Notes: a model not told the origin generated them from the sequence alone. 64,000 bases of DNA from Streptomyces flaveus (GCF_014647675.1 NZ_BMPQ01000004.1:346356-410355); one strand, 5' to 3'; counted from the first letter of the stretch, positions 51,506-59,959 are shown. Made by a program: numbers and translations.

Positions 51506-53689
51506 ATGCCCCATCTCCCTTCCCGCCGCCGTCTGCTGAGGCTCACCGCCGCGGCGGCCGCCGTTCCGCTGCTCGAACCGGCCACCACCGCCACCGCCGC
51601 CGTCCCCGCGCCCGGCTCTCTCGCGGCACCCGCCGCGTACCCCGGGGGCCCCACGGGTACCACCGGTTCCGCACTGCCCGTCCCGGAAACCTGGACGGTG
51701 CGGCCGTTCCCGCTGGACGCCGTGCGACTGGGCGAAGGCACCTTCCGCAGCAAGCGCGACCTCATGCTGGAGTACGCGCGGGCCTATCCGGCGGACCGGA
51801 TCCTCGCCGTCTTCCGGGCCAATGCCGGGCTCGACACGCTCGGTGCCCAGCCGCCTGGCGGCTGGGAGACCTCCGACGGCAACCTGCGCGGCCACTACGG
51901 GGGCCACTTCCTCACCCTGCTCGCCCAGGCTTACGCCGACACACGCGAGGCCGGACTCAAGGCCAAGCTGGACTACTTGGTCACGGCGCTCGGGGAGTGC
52001 CAGGAGGCGCTGGCGGAGCACGGCTCGCCGCGGCCGAGCCACCCCGGCTATCTCGCCGCGTACCCGGAGACGCAGTTCATCCTGCTGGAGAGCTACACGA
52101 CGTACCCGACCATCTGGGCGCCGTACTACACCTGCCACAAGATCATGAGGGGCCTCCTCGACGCCCACACCCTGGCCGGCGACGAACGCGCCCTGGAGGT
52201 CGCCTCGAAGATGGGCGACTGGGTGCACAGCAGACTCGGCCGCCTTCCGAAGGCGCAGCTGGAGCGGATGTGGTCCATCTACATCGCCGGCGAGTACGGC
52301 GGGATGAACGAGGTGATGGCCGACCTGTACGCCCTCACCGGCCGCGTGGAGCATCTCGCCGCCGCCCGCTGCTTCGACAACACGGCGCTGCTGGAGGCCT
52401 GTTCGCAGGACCGGGACATCCTGGAGGGCAAACACGCCAACCAGCACATCCCCCAGTTCACCGGCTACCTGCGGCTGTTCGACCACACCGGGGAGGACAC
52501 CTACGCCGAAGCGGCCCGCAACTTCTGGGGGATGGTCGTCGGCCCGCGTACGTACAGCCTCGGCGGCACCGGGCAGGGAGAGATGTTCCGCGCCAGGGAT
52601 GCGATCGCGGCCACCCTCGACGACAAGAACGCCGAGACCTGCGCGACGTACAACATGCTCAAGCTGAGCCGGCATCTGTTCTTCCACGATCAGAACCCGG
52701 CCTACATGGATTACTACGAGCGGGCCCTGACCAACCAGATCCTCGCCTCCCGCCGGGACAGCCGCAGTGCCGGCAGCCCCGAGGTCACGTACTTCGTCGG
52801 GATGGGGCCGGGAGTACGGCGCGACTACGGCAACACGGGAACCTGCTGTGGCGGTACCGGAATGGAGAACCACACCAAGTACCAGGACTCGGTCTACTTC
52901 CGCTCCGCCGACGGGAGGGCGCTGTACGTCAACCTGTACCTGGCCGCCACCCTGGAGTGGCCGGAGAAGGGCTTCGTCGTCTCGCAGACGAGTGACTTCC
53001 CGGACGAGGGAGCGAGCACGCTGACCGTGGTGGAGGGAAGCGGGCGCCTCGATCTCAAGCTGCGCGTTCCGGACTGGGCCACCCGGGGCTTCACGGTCAC
53101 CGTCAACGGCGTACGGCAGCCCGGTCGCGCGGTGCCGGGAAGCTATCTCACGGTGAGCCGGAGGTGGGCGCGCGGGGACCGCGTCCGGGTGTCGGCGCCG
53201 TTCGGTCTGCGGATCGAGAAGGCTCCCGACGATCCCGCCGTGCAGTCCCTGTTCTACGGGCCGGTCCTGCTGGTGGCCCGGAGCGCGGAGCCGACGTTCC
53301 GCTCGTTCTCGTTCTACAAGGACTTCACGCTCCGCGGTGACCTGGCGGACGCGGTCCGGCCCGAGGGCAGGCCGATGCACTTCACCACCCACGGCCTGGT
53401 CCTCGCACCGTTCCACATCGGGGACGACAGCCAGTACCACGCGTACTTCAAACGGTCCGAACCCGTCATCGTGTTCGGCTCGACCGACTCCGGTGTGCCC
53501 AACCGTGACCGCGGCGACGGTAGGACCTTCCTCGACCTGGTGTGGGATCCGGCACCGTTCGCGACGTCCGGCCGGTTCGTCCGTGCGGTACGTGCCCTGG
53601 CCGGGGAGTGGCTCTCCGAGGGCCTGCTCACCCGGAGCGAACGCGACCGGGTTGTCAGCGCTGCGGTCGGCGCCGATCTCAGGACCTGA
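51506..53689 (+). CDS. Tat-exported GH127/GH146 beta-L-arabinofuranosidase
   Basis: A 727-residue enzyme with a twin-arginine signal (SRRRLLRLTAAAAAVPLL) and cleavage after about residue 33. The DUF1680 catalytic set is present: E377 and C379 in NAETCATYNMLKLSRH, and C447-C448 in GTCCGGTGMENH. The other conserved block IYIAGEYGGMNEVMADLY is also there. The longer form and the motif context resemble GH146 as much as GH127. Tat export fits a metal-dependent enzyme folded inside. It would remove beta-L-arabinofuranose outside the cell. It lies 51 bp after the large glycosidase and ends the operon. Confidence 0.85.
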   Translation: MPHLPSRRRLLRLTAAAAAVPLLEPATTATAAVPAPGSLAAPAAYPGGPTGTTGSALPVPETWTVRPFPLDAVRLGEGTFRSKRDLMLEYARAYPADRILAVFRANAGLDTLGAQPPGGWETSDGNLRGHYGGHFLTLLAQAYADTREAGLKAKLDYLVTALGECQEALAEHGSPRPSHPGYLAAYPETQFILLESYTTYPTIWAPYYTCHKIMRGLLDAHTLAGDERALEVASKMGDWVHSRLGRLPKAQLERMWSIYIAGEYGGMNEVMADLYALTGRVEHLAAARCFDNTALLEACSQDRDILEGKHANQHIPQFTGYLRLFDHTGEDTYAEAARNFWGMVVGPRTYSLGGTGQGEMFRARDAIAATLDDKNAETCATYNMLKLSRHLFFHDQNPAYMDYYERALTNQILASRRDSRSAGSPEVTYFVGMGPGVRRDYGNTGTCCGGTGMENHTKYQDSVYFRSADGRALYVNLYLAATLEWPEKGFVVSQTSDFPDEGASTLTVVEGSGRLDLKLRVPDWATRGFTVTVNGVRQPGRAVPGSYLTVSRRWARGDRVRVSAPFGLRIEKAPDDPAVQSLFYGPVLLVARSAEPTFRSFSFYKDFTLRGDLADAVRPEGRPMHFTTHGLVLAPFHIGDDSQYHAYFKRSEPVIVFGSTDSGVPNRDRGDGRTFLDLVWDPAPFATSGRFVRAVRALAGEWLSEGLLTRSERDRVVSAAVGADLRT

Positions 53690-54002
53690 GCGGGGGCCAT
53701 CGGTCCGACCGACCGCACTGGCGTGAATGGCCGGAGATCGCCCTAGTCGGCCGGTGTGCAGCCCCATACGATGCGCGATGACTCGCGGCCTTCACATTTC
53801 CTTCACGAGGCCGTGAGTGCGCTCCCGTGTTTGGCATGCGCATGACCTGAATGTCTCTGCGCGTGCATGCGCACGCCCTGCTCCATCCGACGCACCTGGT
53901 CAGCGACGGTCTCCGCGCAGGCGGACACCGCACCCCCCAACCCCGGCGGCGCCGGCACCCGCCCGCACCGCCCGGACCACCGAAGCACCGGATTGGAAGA
54001 AC
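53690..54002. other. intergenic region without recognised gene
   Basis: 313 bp before the DUF4360 gene. It holds a short hairpin GCGTGC-atgc-GCACGC (53861-53876) and a possible stem CGGCCT/AGGCCG after the GH gene. No promoter is clear and no coding frame with family-like sequence is visible. Confidence 0.5.
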
Positions 54003-54653
54003 ATGACTGGTGGACTGCTTCTGAGCAGCGCGGCCGCCGCGCTGTTCGCCTCCGCGCTCCCCGCGCCGCAGAGCTCGTCCGCGATCACCGACCCGCCCCC
54101 GGACAAGATCGTGATCGAGGTCGCCACGGTCAACGGGTCGGGTTGCCCCCAGGGGACGGCCGCTGTCGCCGTCTCGCAGGACAACACCGCCTTCACGGTG
54201 ACGTACAGCGACTACCTCGCCCAGGTGGGCGGCGGCGCCAGTCCCACCGCGTTCCGCAAGAACTGCCAGCTCAACCTCATCGTCCACGTACCGCAGGGCT
54301 TCACCTACGCGGTCGCCAGCGCCGACTACAGAGGCTTCGCCTCGCTCCAGCCGGGCGCGAGCAGTACCCAGAAGGCCTCGTACTACTTCCAGGGATCGCC
54401 GAACACGGAGTCCAGAACCCATCCGTTCCGCGGCCCCTACAACGACAACTGGCAGGCCACCGACACCACCGACTGGGCACAACTGGTCTGGGCGCCCTGC
54501 GGAGTGCAGCGCAACTTCAACATCAACACGGAACTCCGGGTCAGCGCGGGAACCTCCGCGCCCGGCAGCACGAGCTTCATGACCATGGACTCCACCGACG
54601 GTGACATCAGCACCGTCTATCACCTGGCCTGGAAGGAGTGCCCCGGGAAGTAA
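54003..54653 (+). CDS. secreted DUF4360 protein
   Basis: A 216-residue exported protein with a short signal (GGLLLSSAAAALFASALPAPQ). The mature part is a DUF4360 domain: ITDPPPDKIVIEVATVNGSG CP near the start, with the two Cys pairs typical of the family (NGSGCPQGT, FRKNCQLNL, WAPCGVQRN, KECPGK). Function is unknown; related proteins are secreted by fungi and actinobacteria. ATG with GGAAGA upstream; a strong hairpin follows the stop. Confidence 0.85.
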   Translation: MTGGLLLSSAAAALFASALPAPQSSSAITDPPPDKIVIEVATVNGSGCPQGTAAVAVSQDNTAFTVTYSDYLAQVGGGASPTAFRKNCQLNLIVHVPQGFTYAVASADYRGFASLQPGASSTQKASYYFQGSPNTESRTHPFRGPYNDNWQATDTTDWAQLVWAPCGVQRNFNINTELRVSAGTSAPGSTSFMTMDSTDGDISTVYHLAWKECPGK

Positions 54654-54680
54654 CGCGGGATCACGGCGGCCCTGCCTCAC

Positions 54681-54722
54681 CGTTCGCTGCCGACCGGGCC
54701 CCAACCCGGTCGGCAGTGAACG
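54681..54722 (+). terminator. strong hairpin terminator after DUF4360
   Basis: Twelve perfect pairs (CTGCCGACCGGG and complement) around a six-base loop CCCCAA, extended by a G-T pair and five more pairs (CGTTC/GAACG), 28 bases after the stop. Confidence 0.75.
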
Positions 54723-54891
54723 CCCCTTCCGTACGGGCCAGTTGGCCGTGGCGTCCGCAGGGCTTCGTAACAAGTGCGCCACTTCCGGACACGTCCGATC
54801 GAATGCCGACCGGATGTTGACTCGGGCATGGCAGGCTCTGCGTGTCCGTGGACCGGCGGACGCGTCCCGCAGTCGACCGAAGCGGCACACC

Positions 54892-55002
54892 ATGACACTG
54901 ACCACCCTGAGCTTGGACCACCAGCGCCTACCTGTTGACAACGTTGCCTTCGATGTTCCCGCCGACATCACCAAGGCACTCCGAGACCTACTCGCCCGCT
55001 GA
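54892..55002 (+). CDS. 36-residue hypothetical peptide
   Basis: A short frame from ATG 54892, starting MTLTTLSLDHQRLPVDN and ending ADITKALRDLLAR. It is non-hydrophobic with an amphipathic C-terminal helix and no Cys. It ends 12 bases before the ATG of the next gene, whose product starts with the similar MTYVNVSLDRSR, so the two may share a promoter and possibly ancestry. The ribosome site is weak. I do not recognise the peptide; it could be a signal, a partner of the regulator or a chance frame. Confidence 0.4.
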   Translation: MTLTTLSLDHQRLPVDNVAFDVPADITKALRDLLAR

Positions 55003-55014
55003 GTGAGAAGCAAC

Positions 55015-55677
55015 ATGACCTACGTCAATGTCTCTCTCGACCGATCCCGTAGCGGACCCCTGCTGCGCGCCCTGCGCGGGGCACGATTACTGCCCCCGCT
55101 CGTCCACCCGTGGGGATCGCACCACGCCTACGAAGAGCTGCTGACGCAGCCGCAGTCGCTCGCGATCCTCGACGTACCGGACGAGCGGTGGAGACCCGGC
55201 CTCGAGCATCGCGTCGGACTACTGCGCAGACTGGCGCCCGTCATAGCGCTCGTGCCCGAAGGCACCGATGCCGCCGACCTCCTCGACGCGGGAGCCGACA
55301 ATGTCCTGGCCCGGAACATGCCGATCCAGGAACTGGCCGTACGGCTGGCGACGGAGCGGCGCTCGCTGGCCTCGGCGAGGCCCGTACCCCACGAGCAGGT
55401 TTCCCCGCCGGCCTCGATGCTTCCCCACCACGGCTCGCAGAGACTGCTCCTGCGTCTGCTGCTCACCGATCGACAACCGTGGTGCTGCCACGACCTGAGC
55501 CGACTGCTCGGCACCGCCGAACACCCCCTGAACCGTGCGGCCCTGCGCGCCCGGCTCGACAGGCTCAATGCCGCTCTGGAGCCGCTGGGACTGGCCCTGA
55601 CCAGGTCCGGCGCTTGGAAGCGGCTCTTCTACACGGTGGTGCCTTCGGCGGGGGACCGAGCCGTAACTGGGCCATGA
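55015..55677 (+). CDS. receiver-like/winged-helix hypothetical regulator
   Basis: A 220-residue protein from ATG 55015 (GTG 55003 is possible). The first 110 residues look like a degenerate receiver domain: VIALVPEGTDAADLLDAGADNVLARNMPIQEL echoes the GADDYLxKP...EL turn, but the phospho-site and Lys are not evident. The last 80 residues resemble a winged helix (LSRLLGTAEHPLNRAALRARL, ALTRSGAWKRLFYTVV). It may be an atypical response regulator acting without phosphorylation. It follows the 36-residue peptide gene. Confidence 0.5.
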   Translation: MTYVNVSLDRSRSGPLLRALRGARLLPPLVHPWGSHHAYEELLTQPQSLAILDVPDERWRPGLEHRVGLLRRLAPVIALVPEGTDAADLLDAGADNVLARNMPIQELAVRLATERRSLASARPVPHEQVSPPASMLPHHGSQRLLLRLLLTDRQPWCCHDLSRLLGTAEHPLNRAALRARLDRLNAALEPLGLALTRSGAWKRLFYTVVPSAGDRAVTGP

Positions 55678-55734
55678 CGGTTCGTCAGCGCTGCCGGTGT
55701 CTAGCCGTGGTGACGGTGCTCCGCCTGGTGCCGG

Positions 55735-55923
55735 GTGGCGTTCGCGGCCCTGTTCCAGGCGGGTGTAGTAGTCGGCGTTCACCCCGGCGAGAACGGCGAC
55801 CTCCTCACGGCGCAGTCCGGCGACGCGTCGAACCCCGTAGCTCGCCATGCCGACGTCTTCCGGTTGCAGGCCCGCCCGCCGCGCGCGAAGGAAGTCTCCC
55901 AAGTGGTTGTCAGCCATAGCCAT
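55735..55923 (-). pseudogene. relic: N-terminus of an MmyB-type XRE regulator
   Basis: A minus-strand frame from 55923 reads the usual start of MmyB-like helix-turn-helix proteins: LGDFLRARRAGLQPEDVGM, SYGVRRVAGLRREEVAVLAG, NADYYTRLEQGRERHPAP. After about 65 residues the similarity ends where the family continues for 200 more. The start and helix-turn-helix are intact, the ligand-binding part is lost. Confidence 0.7.
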
Positions 55924-55947
55924 GACCTCAGGCTAGGCGGCGGATCG

Positions 55948-55984
55948 GTGTGCTGCCTGGGTGTGCCGCACCCAGGCAGCACAC
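55948..55984. repeat. perfect 16-bp inverted repeat
   Basis: GTGTGCTGCCTGGGTG and its exact complement flank TGCCG. It lies 24 bp upstream of the XRE relic and about 80 bp before the Atu4866-type gene, between divergent units, so it is a better operator candidate than terminator. Confidence 0.6.
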
Positions 55985-56062
55985 GTCCTGGTTAACGGTC
56001 GCCGACCTGCCCAGACTCGGTGGCGCAGGACAGAACCGCACCGAGGGACGAGAGGAATTCGC

Positions 56063-56329
56063 ATGGTCAGGACCGCCGACGATGACAGCGTCGACGTGGT
56101 CGGGATGTGGGTGACCGCGGACGGTCACATACGCCAGGAGCTGCTGCCCAACGGCCGCTACGACGAAGCCCGCGGTGACCGGCGCAGCGCGTACACCGGC
56201 CGGTACACGGTGACCGGCAGCCACCTGGACTACGTCGACGACACCGGGTTCACCGCGACGGGCGACATCCGCGACGGCGTGCTCCACCACGAGCACCTCG
56301 TGCTCTACCGGCAGGAGAAGCAGGCATGA
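56063..56329 (+). CDS. Atu4866-domain protein
   Basis: An 88-residue protein matching the Atu4866 domain: DVVGMWVTADGHIRQELLPNG, RYDEARGDRRSAYTGRYTV, LDYVDDTGFTATGDIRDGVL HHEH. It is a small beta-barrel of unknown role, often beside SDR or other oxidoreductase genes and MmyB-type regulators. ATG after GAGGA; its stop overlaps the SDR start as ATGA. Confidence 0.85.
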   Translation: MVRTADDDSVDVVGMWVTADGHIRQELLPNGRYDEARGDRRSAYTGRYTVTGSHLDYVDDTGFTATGDIRDGVLHHEHLVLYRQEKQA

Positions 56330-57060
56330 CGAACACGGCCAAGGTGGTACTGGTCACCGGCGCGAGCAGCGGCATCGGTGAGGCGACTGCCCTGCGGCTG
56401 GCCGCCGACGGTCACCGTCTCGTCCTGGGCGCGCGGCGCGCCGACCGCCTGGAGGAGCTGGTCTCGAAGATCACCGCCGAGGGCGGCAGCGCGGCGTACG
56501 AGCTGCTGGACGTCACGGACGCCGCCGATGTACGCGCCTTCGTGTCCGCCGCCCAGGAACGCTGGGGCCGGGTGGACGTGATGGTCAACAACGCCGGAGT
56601 GATGCCGCTTTCGCCGCTCGCGGCACTGAAGGTCCACGAGTGGGACCGGATGATCGACGTGAACGTCCGCGGTGTGCTCCACGGCATCGCCGCTGCGCTG
56701 CCGGTGATGCGGGAGCAGGGCGGCGGGCAGTTCGTGAACGTCGCGTCGGTCGGCGCGTACGAGGTGGTGCCCACCGCCGCGGTGTACTGCGCCACCAAGT
56801 TCGCCGTACGCGCGATCTCCGAGGGGCTGCGCCAGGAATCGCCCGGTGACATCCGGGTCAGCGTCGTCTCCCCGGGCGTCACCGAGTCCGAACTCGCCGA
56901 CTCCATCTCCGACCCGCGGGCCCGTGACGACATGAAGGCCTACCGCGCGGTGGCCATCCCCGCCTCCACGATCGCGGACGCCATCGCCTTCGCCATCAGC
57001 CGACCCGCCGAGGTCGACGTGAACGAGATCGTGGTGCGGCCTGCCGCGAGTGTGCACTAG
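56326..57060 (+). CDS. SDR family oxidoreductase
   Basis: A 244-residue classical short-chain dehydrogenase: cofactor loop TGASSGIGEA, the basic ARRADRL after strand two indicating NADP(H), structural VNNAGV, catalytic Ser in ASVGAY and YCATK. The motif ATKFAVRAISEGLRQE and SPGVTESELADSI place it in the group often annotated as NADP-dependent, with YdfG-like relatives. The substrate is unknown. It is translationally coupled to the Atu4866 protein. Confidence 0.88.
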   Translation: MTNTAKVVLVTGASSGIGEATALRLAADGHRLVLGARRADRLEELVSKITAEGGSAAYELLDVTDAADVRAFVSAAQERWGRVDVMVNNAGVMPLSPLAALKVHEWDRMIDVNVRGVLHGIAAALPVMREQGGGQFVNVASVGAYEVVPTAAVYCATKFAVRAISEGLRQESPGDIRVSVVSPGVTESELADSISDPRARDDMKAYRAVAIPASTIADAIAFAISRPAEVDVNEIVVRPAASVH

Positions 57061-57088
57061 CCAGGGAGGCGTAGGCCCAGGAGCAGTC

Positions 57089-57290
57089 TCACCGGCGGTG
57101 ACGCCCAAGTGCTGCGGCGAGGGTGGAGAGGTGGTGGGAGACGGGTCTCAGGGTGAGGAGCCCGCTCCCGGCTCCAACCAACTCCTCTGCCGCGGGCGTC
57201 AGTTCGGTGTGGGCGCGCTCCATCATGTCCCGGTCGCCGACGGCGATGGTTGCTCGCCCGGTCAGGCACCACAGCCGGAACAAGGCTGGT
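57089..57290 (-). pseudogene. relic: C-terminus of a regulator-like protein
   Basis: A minus-strand frame ending at 57089 encodes about 64 residues (LFRLWCLTGRATIAVGDRDM to GPVSHHL-like ... LAAALGRHRR) with the conserved-looking AGSGLLTLRPVSHHLSTLAAALG. This is typical of the helical C-terminus of large Streptomyces regulators with TPR-like repeats. There is no matching N-terminal part; the frame loses its character near 57290. I cannot name the family with certainty. Confidence 0.4.
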
Positions 57291-57365
57291 GATCTACTCC
57301 GACAGAGAGGAGTCGGCCGACCAGAGATCATGAACTGCGGGTGCTCTCGTGATCTACTGCCGATC

Positions 57366-58016
57366 ATGCCGCTGCTGATGCTCGACCTCGACAACACTCT
57401 GGTCGACCGCGATGCGGCCTTCCGTCTCGCTGTCCAGGCATTCCTGGCCGATCACGACCTGACTGATTCCGATCTCACGTGGGTGATGACCCTCGACGCC
57501 GGCGGCTATACCGCCCGTCAGGACGTCGCGGCGGCCATGACCGACCGGTACGGGACCTTGGTACCCGGCACCGCCATCCGCGCCCTGCTCGACAACGGCG
57601 CGGCCGACCGCGTCGTGCTGACGGAGTCCTCACGCGAGGCCCTGGGTACGGCGCTGGCCGACGGCTGGACCTGTGTCATCGTCACAAACGGCCGTACCAG
57701 GCAGCAAGAAGCGAAGATCCGCAACACCGGACTCGACCAACTCGTCCACGGCTGGGCCGTCTCCGAGGAAGTCGGGTACAAAAAGCCCGGGCCGGAGATC
57801 TTCAGAGCGGCAGCGGCCGGTGTCGAAGGATCCCTCGTCGGCGCTTGGATGATCGGAGATTCACCGCACGCCGACATCGCGGGCGCGAACGCGCTCGGTC
57901 TGCGCAGCGTGTGGGTGTCGGGCGGCCGACCGTGGACCCAGGACTCGTACCGGCCCACCCATGTCGCTGAAGACGTCGCCTCCGCGATCAACTGCGTCAT
58001 CAATGCACCGAGATAA
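57366..58016 (+). CDS. HAD-superfamily hydrolase
   Basis: A 216-residue HAD phosphatase. Motif I is LDLDNTLVDRD (D7, D9), motif II IVTNGRT, motif III the Lys of VGYKKPGPEIF, motif IV GDSPHADIAGA. The cap is a small helical insertion after motif I, as in the phosphoglycolate phosphatase/YjjG-like subfamily. The substrate is a small phosphate ester, not identifiable. No ribosome site is visible before the ATG. Confidence 0.85.
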   Translation: MPLLMLDLDNTLVDRDAAFRLAVQAFLADHDLTDSDLTWVMTLDAGGYTARQDVAAAMTDRYGTLVPGTAIRALLDNGAADRVVLTESSREALGTALADGWTCVIVTNGRTRQQEAKIRNTGLDQLVHGWAVSEEVGYKKPGPEIFRAAAAGVEGSLVGAWMIGDSPHADIAGANALGLRSVWVSGGRPWTQDSYRPTHVAEDVASAINCVINAPR

Positions 58017-58055
58017 TCCCCCCACTTCTATTCAACTTTGACTAGAGTGGTGGGT

Positions 58056-58763
58056 ATGGCTGAGAAGACTATTCCGATCCTGCCGTGCCGGACCATCCAG
58101 CCCGTTCTCGACTTTTACACCGCTCTCGGCTTCGAGGTGACCTTCCAGCAGACGAGCCCTAATCCGTACGCGGTCGTCGAGCGTGGCGACATCGAGCTGC
58201 AGTTCTTCGGCCTGAAGCAGCACGAGCCGACCGAGTCGTACAGCACGTGCTACGTACTGACCGATGACGTCGACGGGCTGCACGAGTCCTTCCGGACCGG
58301 ACTCAAGGCGGCGTACGGGAAGATCCCGACCCGCGGGCTGCCGCGCATCGGGGTGCTGAAGGACATGTCGTACGGCATGCGGCAGTTCCTCATGACCGAT
58401 CCGGGCGGCAACTGCATCCGGATCGGGCAGCCGACAAGTGAGGACCAGCGCCACCGGCCCGCGCCCAAGGAGACCTTCGCGCGGGCCCTGCATCACGCGT
58501 CACTCCTCGCGGACTCGAAGGAGGATCCGGCTGCCGCCGCGAAGGTCATCGACCGAGTGTTGGGTCTCGAGGACGAGCGCCCCACGCCCGTGCAGCGGTT
58601 GCGCCTCCTCGTACTGCGTGCGGATGTCGCCGGGCGCCTGGGTGACGTGGAGACTGCGGCATCCGCGCTCGCCGAGGCCGCCGCGGTCGCGGCCCAACTC
58701 GGCGCGCAGGAGCGGGATTCGGTCCAGGACGACCTCGAGCGCCTCGCGGAGCTGCGGGCCTAG
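58056..58763 (+). CDS. VOC protein with helical C-terminal extension
   Basis: A 235-residue protein. Residues 1-130 are a VOC module of the bleomycin-resistance type (TIPILPCRTIQPVLDFYTALGF, FLMTDPGGNCIRIGQP). Residues 145-235 are Ala/Leu-rich helices (ARALHHASLLADSKEDPAAA, RLGDVETAASALAEAAAVAA) like a TPR pair. The fusion is found in actinobacteria with no assigned substrate. A TAGAGT box ends seven bases before the ATG without a clear ribosome site, so it may be leaderless. It overlaps the convergent CdaR-type gene by four bases. Confidence 0.82.
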   Translation: MAEKTIPILPCRTIQPVLDFYTALGFEVTFQQTSPNPYAVVERGDIELQFFGLKQHEPTESYSTCYVLTDDVDGLHESFRTGLKAAYGKIPTRGLPRIGVLKDMSYGMRQFLMTDPGGNCIRIGQPTSEDQRHRPAPKETFARALHHASLLADSKEDPAAAAKVIDRVLGLEDERPTPVQRLRLLVLRADVAGRLGDVETAASALAEAAAVAAQLGAQERDSVQDDLERLAELRA

Positions 58764-59959
58764 GAATCGCCGGCACGGGGTACGCCGCTGCCCAACTGGT
58801 CGGCCAGACACGCCAGGTACAAAGCCATGGTCGTCCGGTGCTCACGCAGCGGACGGCCGGTGATCTGCTCGATCTTGTTCATGCGGTAGACGACGGTGTT
58901 GCGGTGGATGTGCAGGGCCGCGGAGGCCCGTACGAGGTTGAAGCCGCTCTCGCACCAGGCGGTGATCGTGTCGCGGAGTACCGGCCAGTCCGGCTGGGTG
59001 CGCAGGTCCGCGGCGGTGAGTGCCAGCAGGCGGTTGCGGGCGGGCTGGCCCACCGCCGCCAGTACCTGGTGGACGCGGAGGTCGGTGATCAGGTGGACGG
59101 GGGAGCCTCCCGTCACCCGGGCGCCGAGGCGGAGCGCGTCGCAGGCGTCCTGGTAGGAGTCGTGCAGGTCGCCGACCGAGGAGGCGGGTTCGCCGATGCC
59201 GGCGCGGGCGTTGAGGCCGTCCTGGGCGGCGATGACGTCGGTGACCCGGCGGCAGTCGCCGACCAGCGACGTCACCGGGCGCCGGGCCGGCAGCCGGTGC
59301 AGTACGCCGATCCAGCCGGGCGCCGTGGTGGCGACGATGTCCTGGGGATCGGCGAAGACCTCGCGCACCGTGCGAAGCAGTTCCGAGCGGATCAGCGCCA
59401 TGTCCCGGGTCGGCGCCCCCTGACGGCGGGCGCCCGCATCGGGCACGGTCACTTCGAACGCCACCGCCACCCGCCGAAGCCGCAGGTCGAAACCCAGCTC
59501 GGCGGCCCGGAACAGCAGGAACTCGCCTTCCACGACATGAGGGTCGTACGAGGCAATGTCGGCGAGCAGTTTCTCGGCCGCCCGCTCGGCGAGCAGCCGG
59601 GACCGCAGCATCACCGACTCCCGCAGCAGAATCTCCGTCTGGCGCTTCACCAGGAGTCCGAAGCGGCGCACCTGGGCGGGCGTACCCGTGATCCCGACCG
59701 TGCCCACCGCCTGCCCGTCCGTGACCAGCGGCAGGGTGACTCCGGGGCGTACTCCCCGCAGTTGGAGAGCCTGCGAGGTGTTGTGCGTGGCGGGCTCCTT
59801 CGTACGGATCACCTCGACGGACGCCTCGTGAAAAGTGCCGACGCGGCTGCTGTCGCCGCTGCCGATGACCGTGCCCTCCGCATCGGTGATCAGCACGTTG
59901 AAGCCGATGACCGCGGAGGTGTCCCCGGCGATCTCCTGCGCGAGAGACGGGCTCAGCAT
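58760..59959 (-). CDS. CdaR/PucR-type transcriptional regulator
   Basis: A 399-residue regulator. ATG at 59959 is chosen for the GGGAGGAG site and because the sugar-diacid-recognition domain begins at once (LSPSLAQEIAGDTSAVIGFNVL, ITDAEGTVIGSGD). A GGDEF-like middle region follows, then a PucR helix-turn-helix at the C-terminus (LVRASAALHIHRNTVVYRMN). CdaR proteins activate catabolic operons on binding organic acids. It is divergent from an amino-acid importer and flavoprotein operon, its likely target. A GCAC-cgtaca-GTGC repeat lies 41 bp upstream. Confidence 0.87.
   Translation of the reverse strand: MLSPSLAQEIAGDTSAVIGFNVLITDAEGTVIGSGDSSRVGTFHEASVEVIRTKEPATHNTSQALQLRGVRPGVTLPLVTDGQAVGTVGITGTPAQVRRFGLLVKRQTEILLRESVMLRSRLLAERAAEKLLADIASYDPHVVEGEFLLFRAAELGFDLRLRRVAVAFEVTVPDAGARRQGAPTRDMALIRSELLRTVREVFADPQDIVATTAPGWIGVLHRLPARRPVTSLVGDCRRVTDVIAAQDGLNARAGIGEPASSVGDLHDSYQDACDALRLGARVTGGSPVHLITDLRVHQVLAAVGQPARNRLLALTAADLRTQPDWPVLRDTITAWCESGFNLVRASAALHIHRNTVVYRMNKIEQITGRPLREHRTTMALYLACLADQLGSGVPRAGDS

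Noticed and set aside
50762..53767. A 1001-codon open frame on the minus strand opposite the glycosidase genes.
   Set aside because: It mirrors the codon pattern of the real plus-strand genes, has no family-like sequence and spans two genes; long antisense frames are normal at this GC content.
57290..57359. Direct repeat GTGATCTACT at 57290 and 57350, as a possible target duplication.
   Set aside because: Only 50 bp lie between the copies, with no element, inverted ends or transposase remnant.
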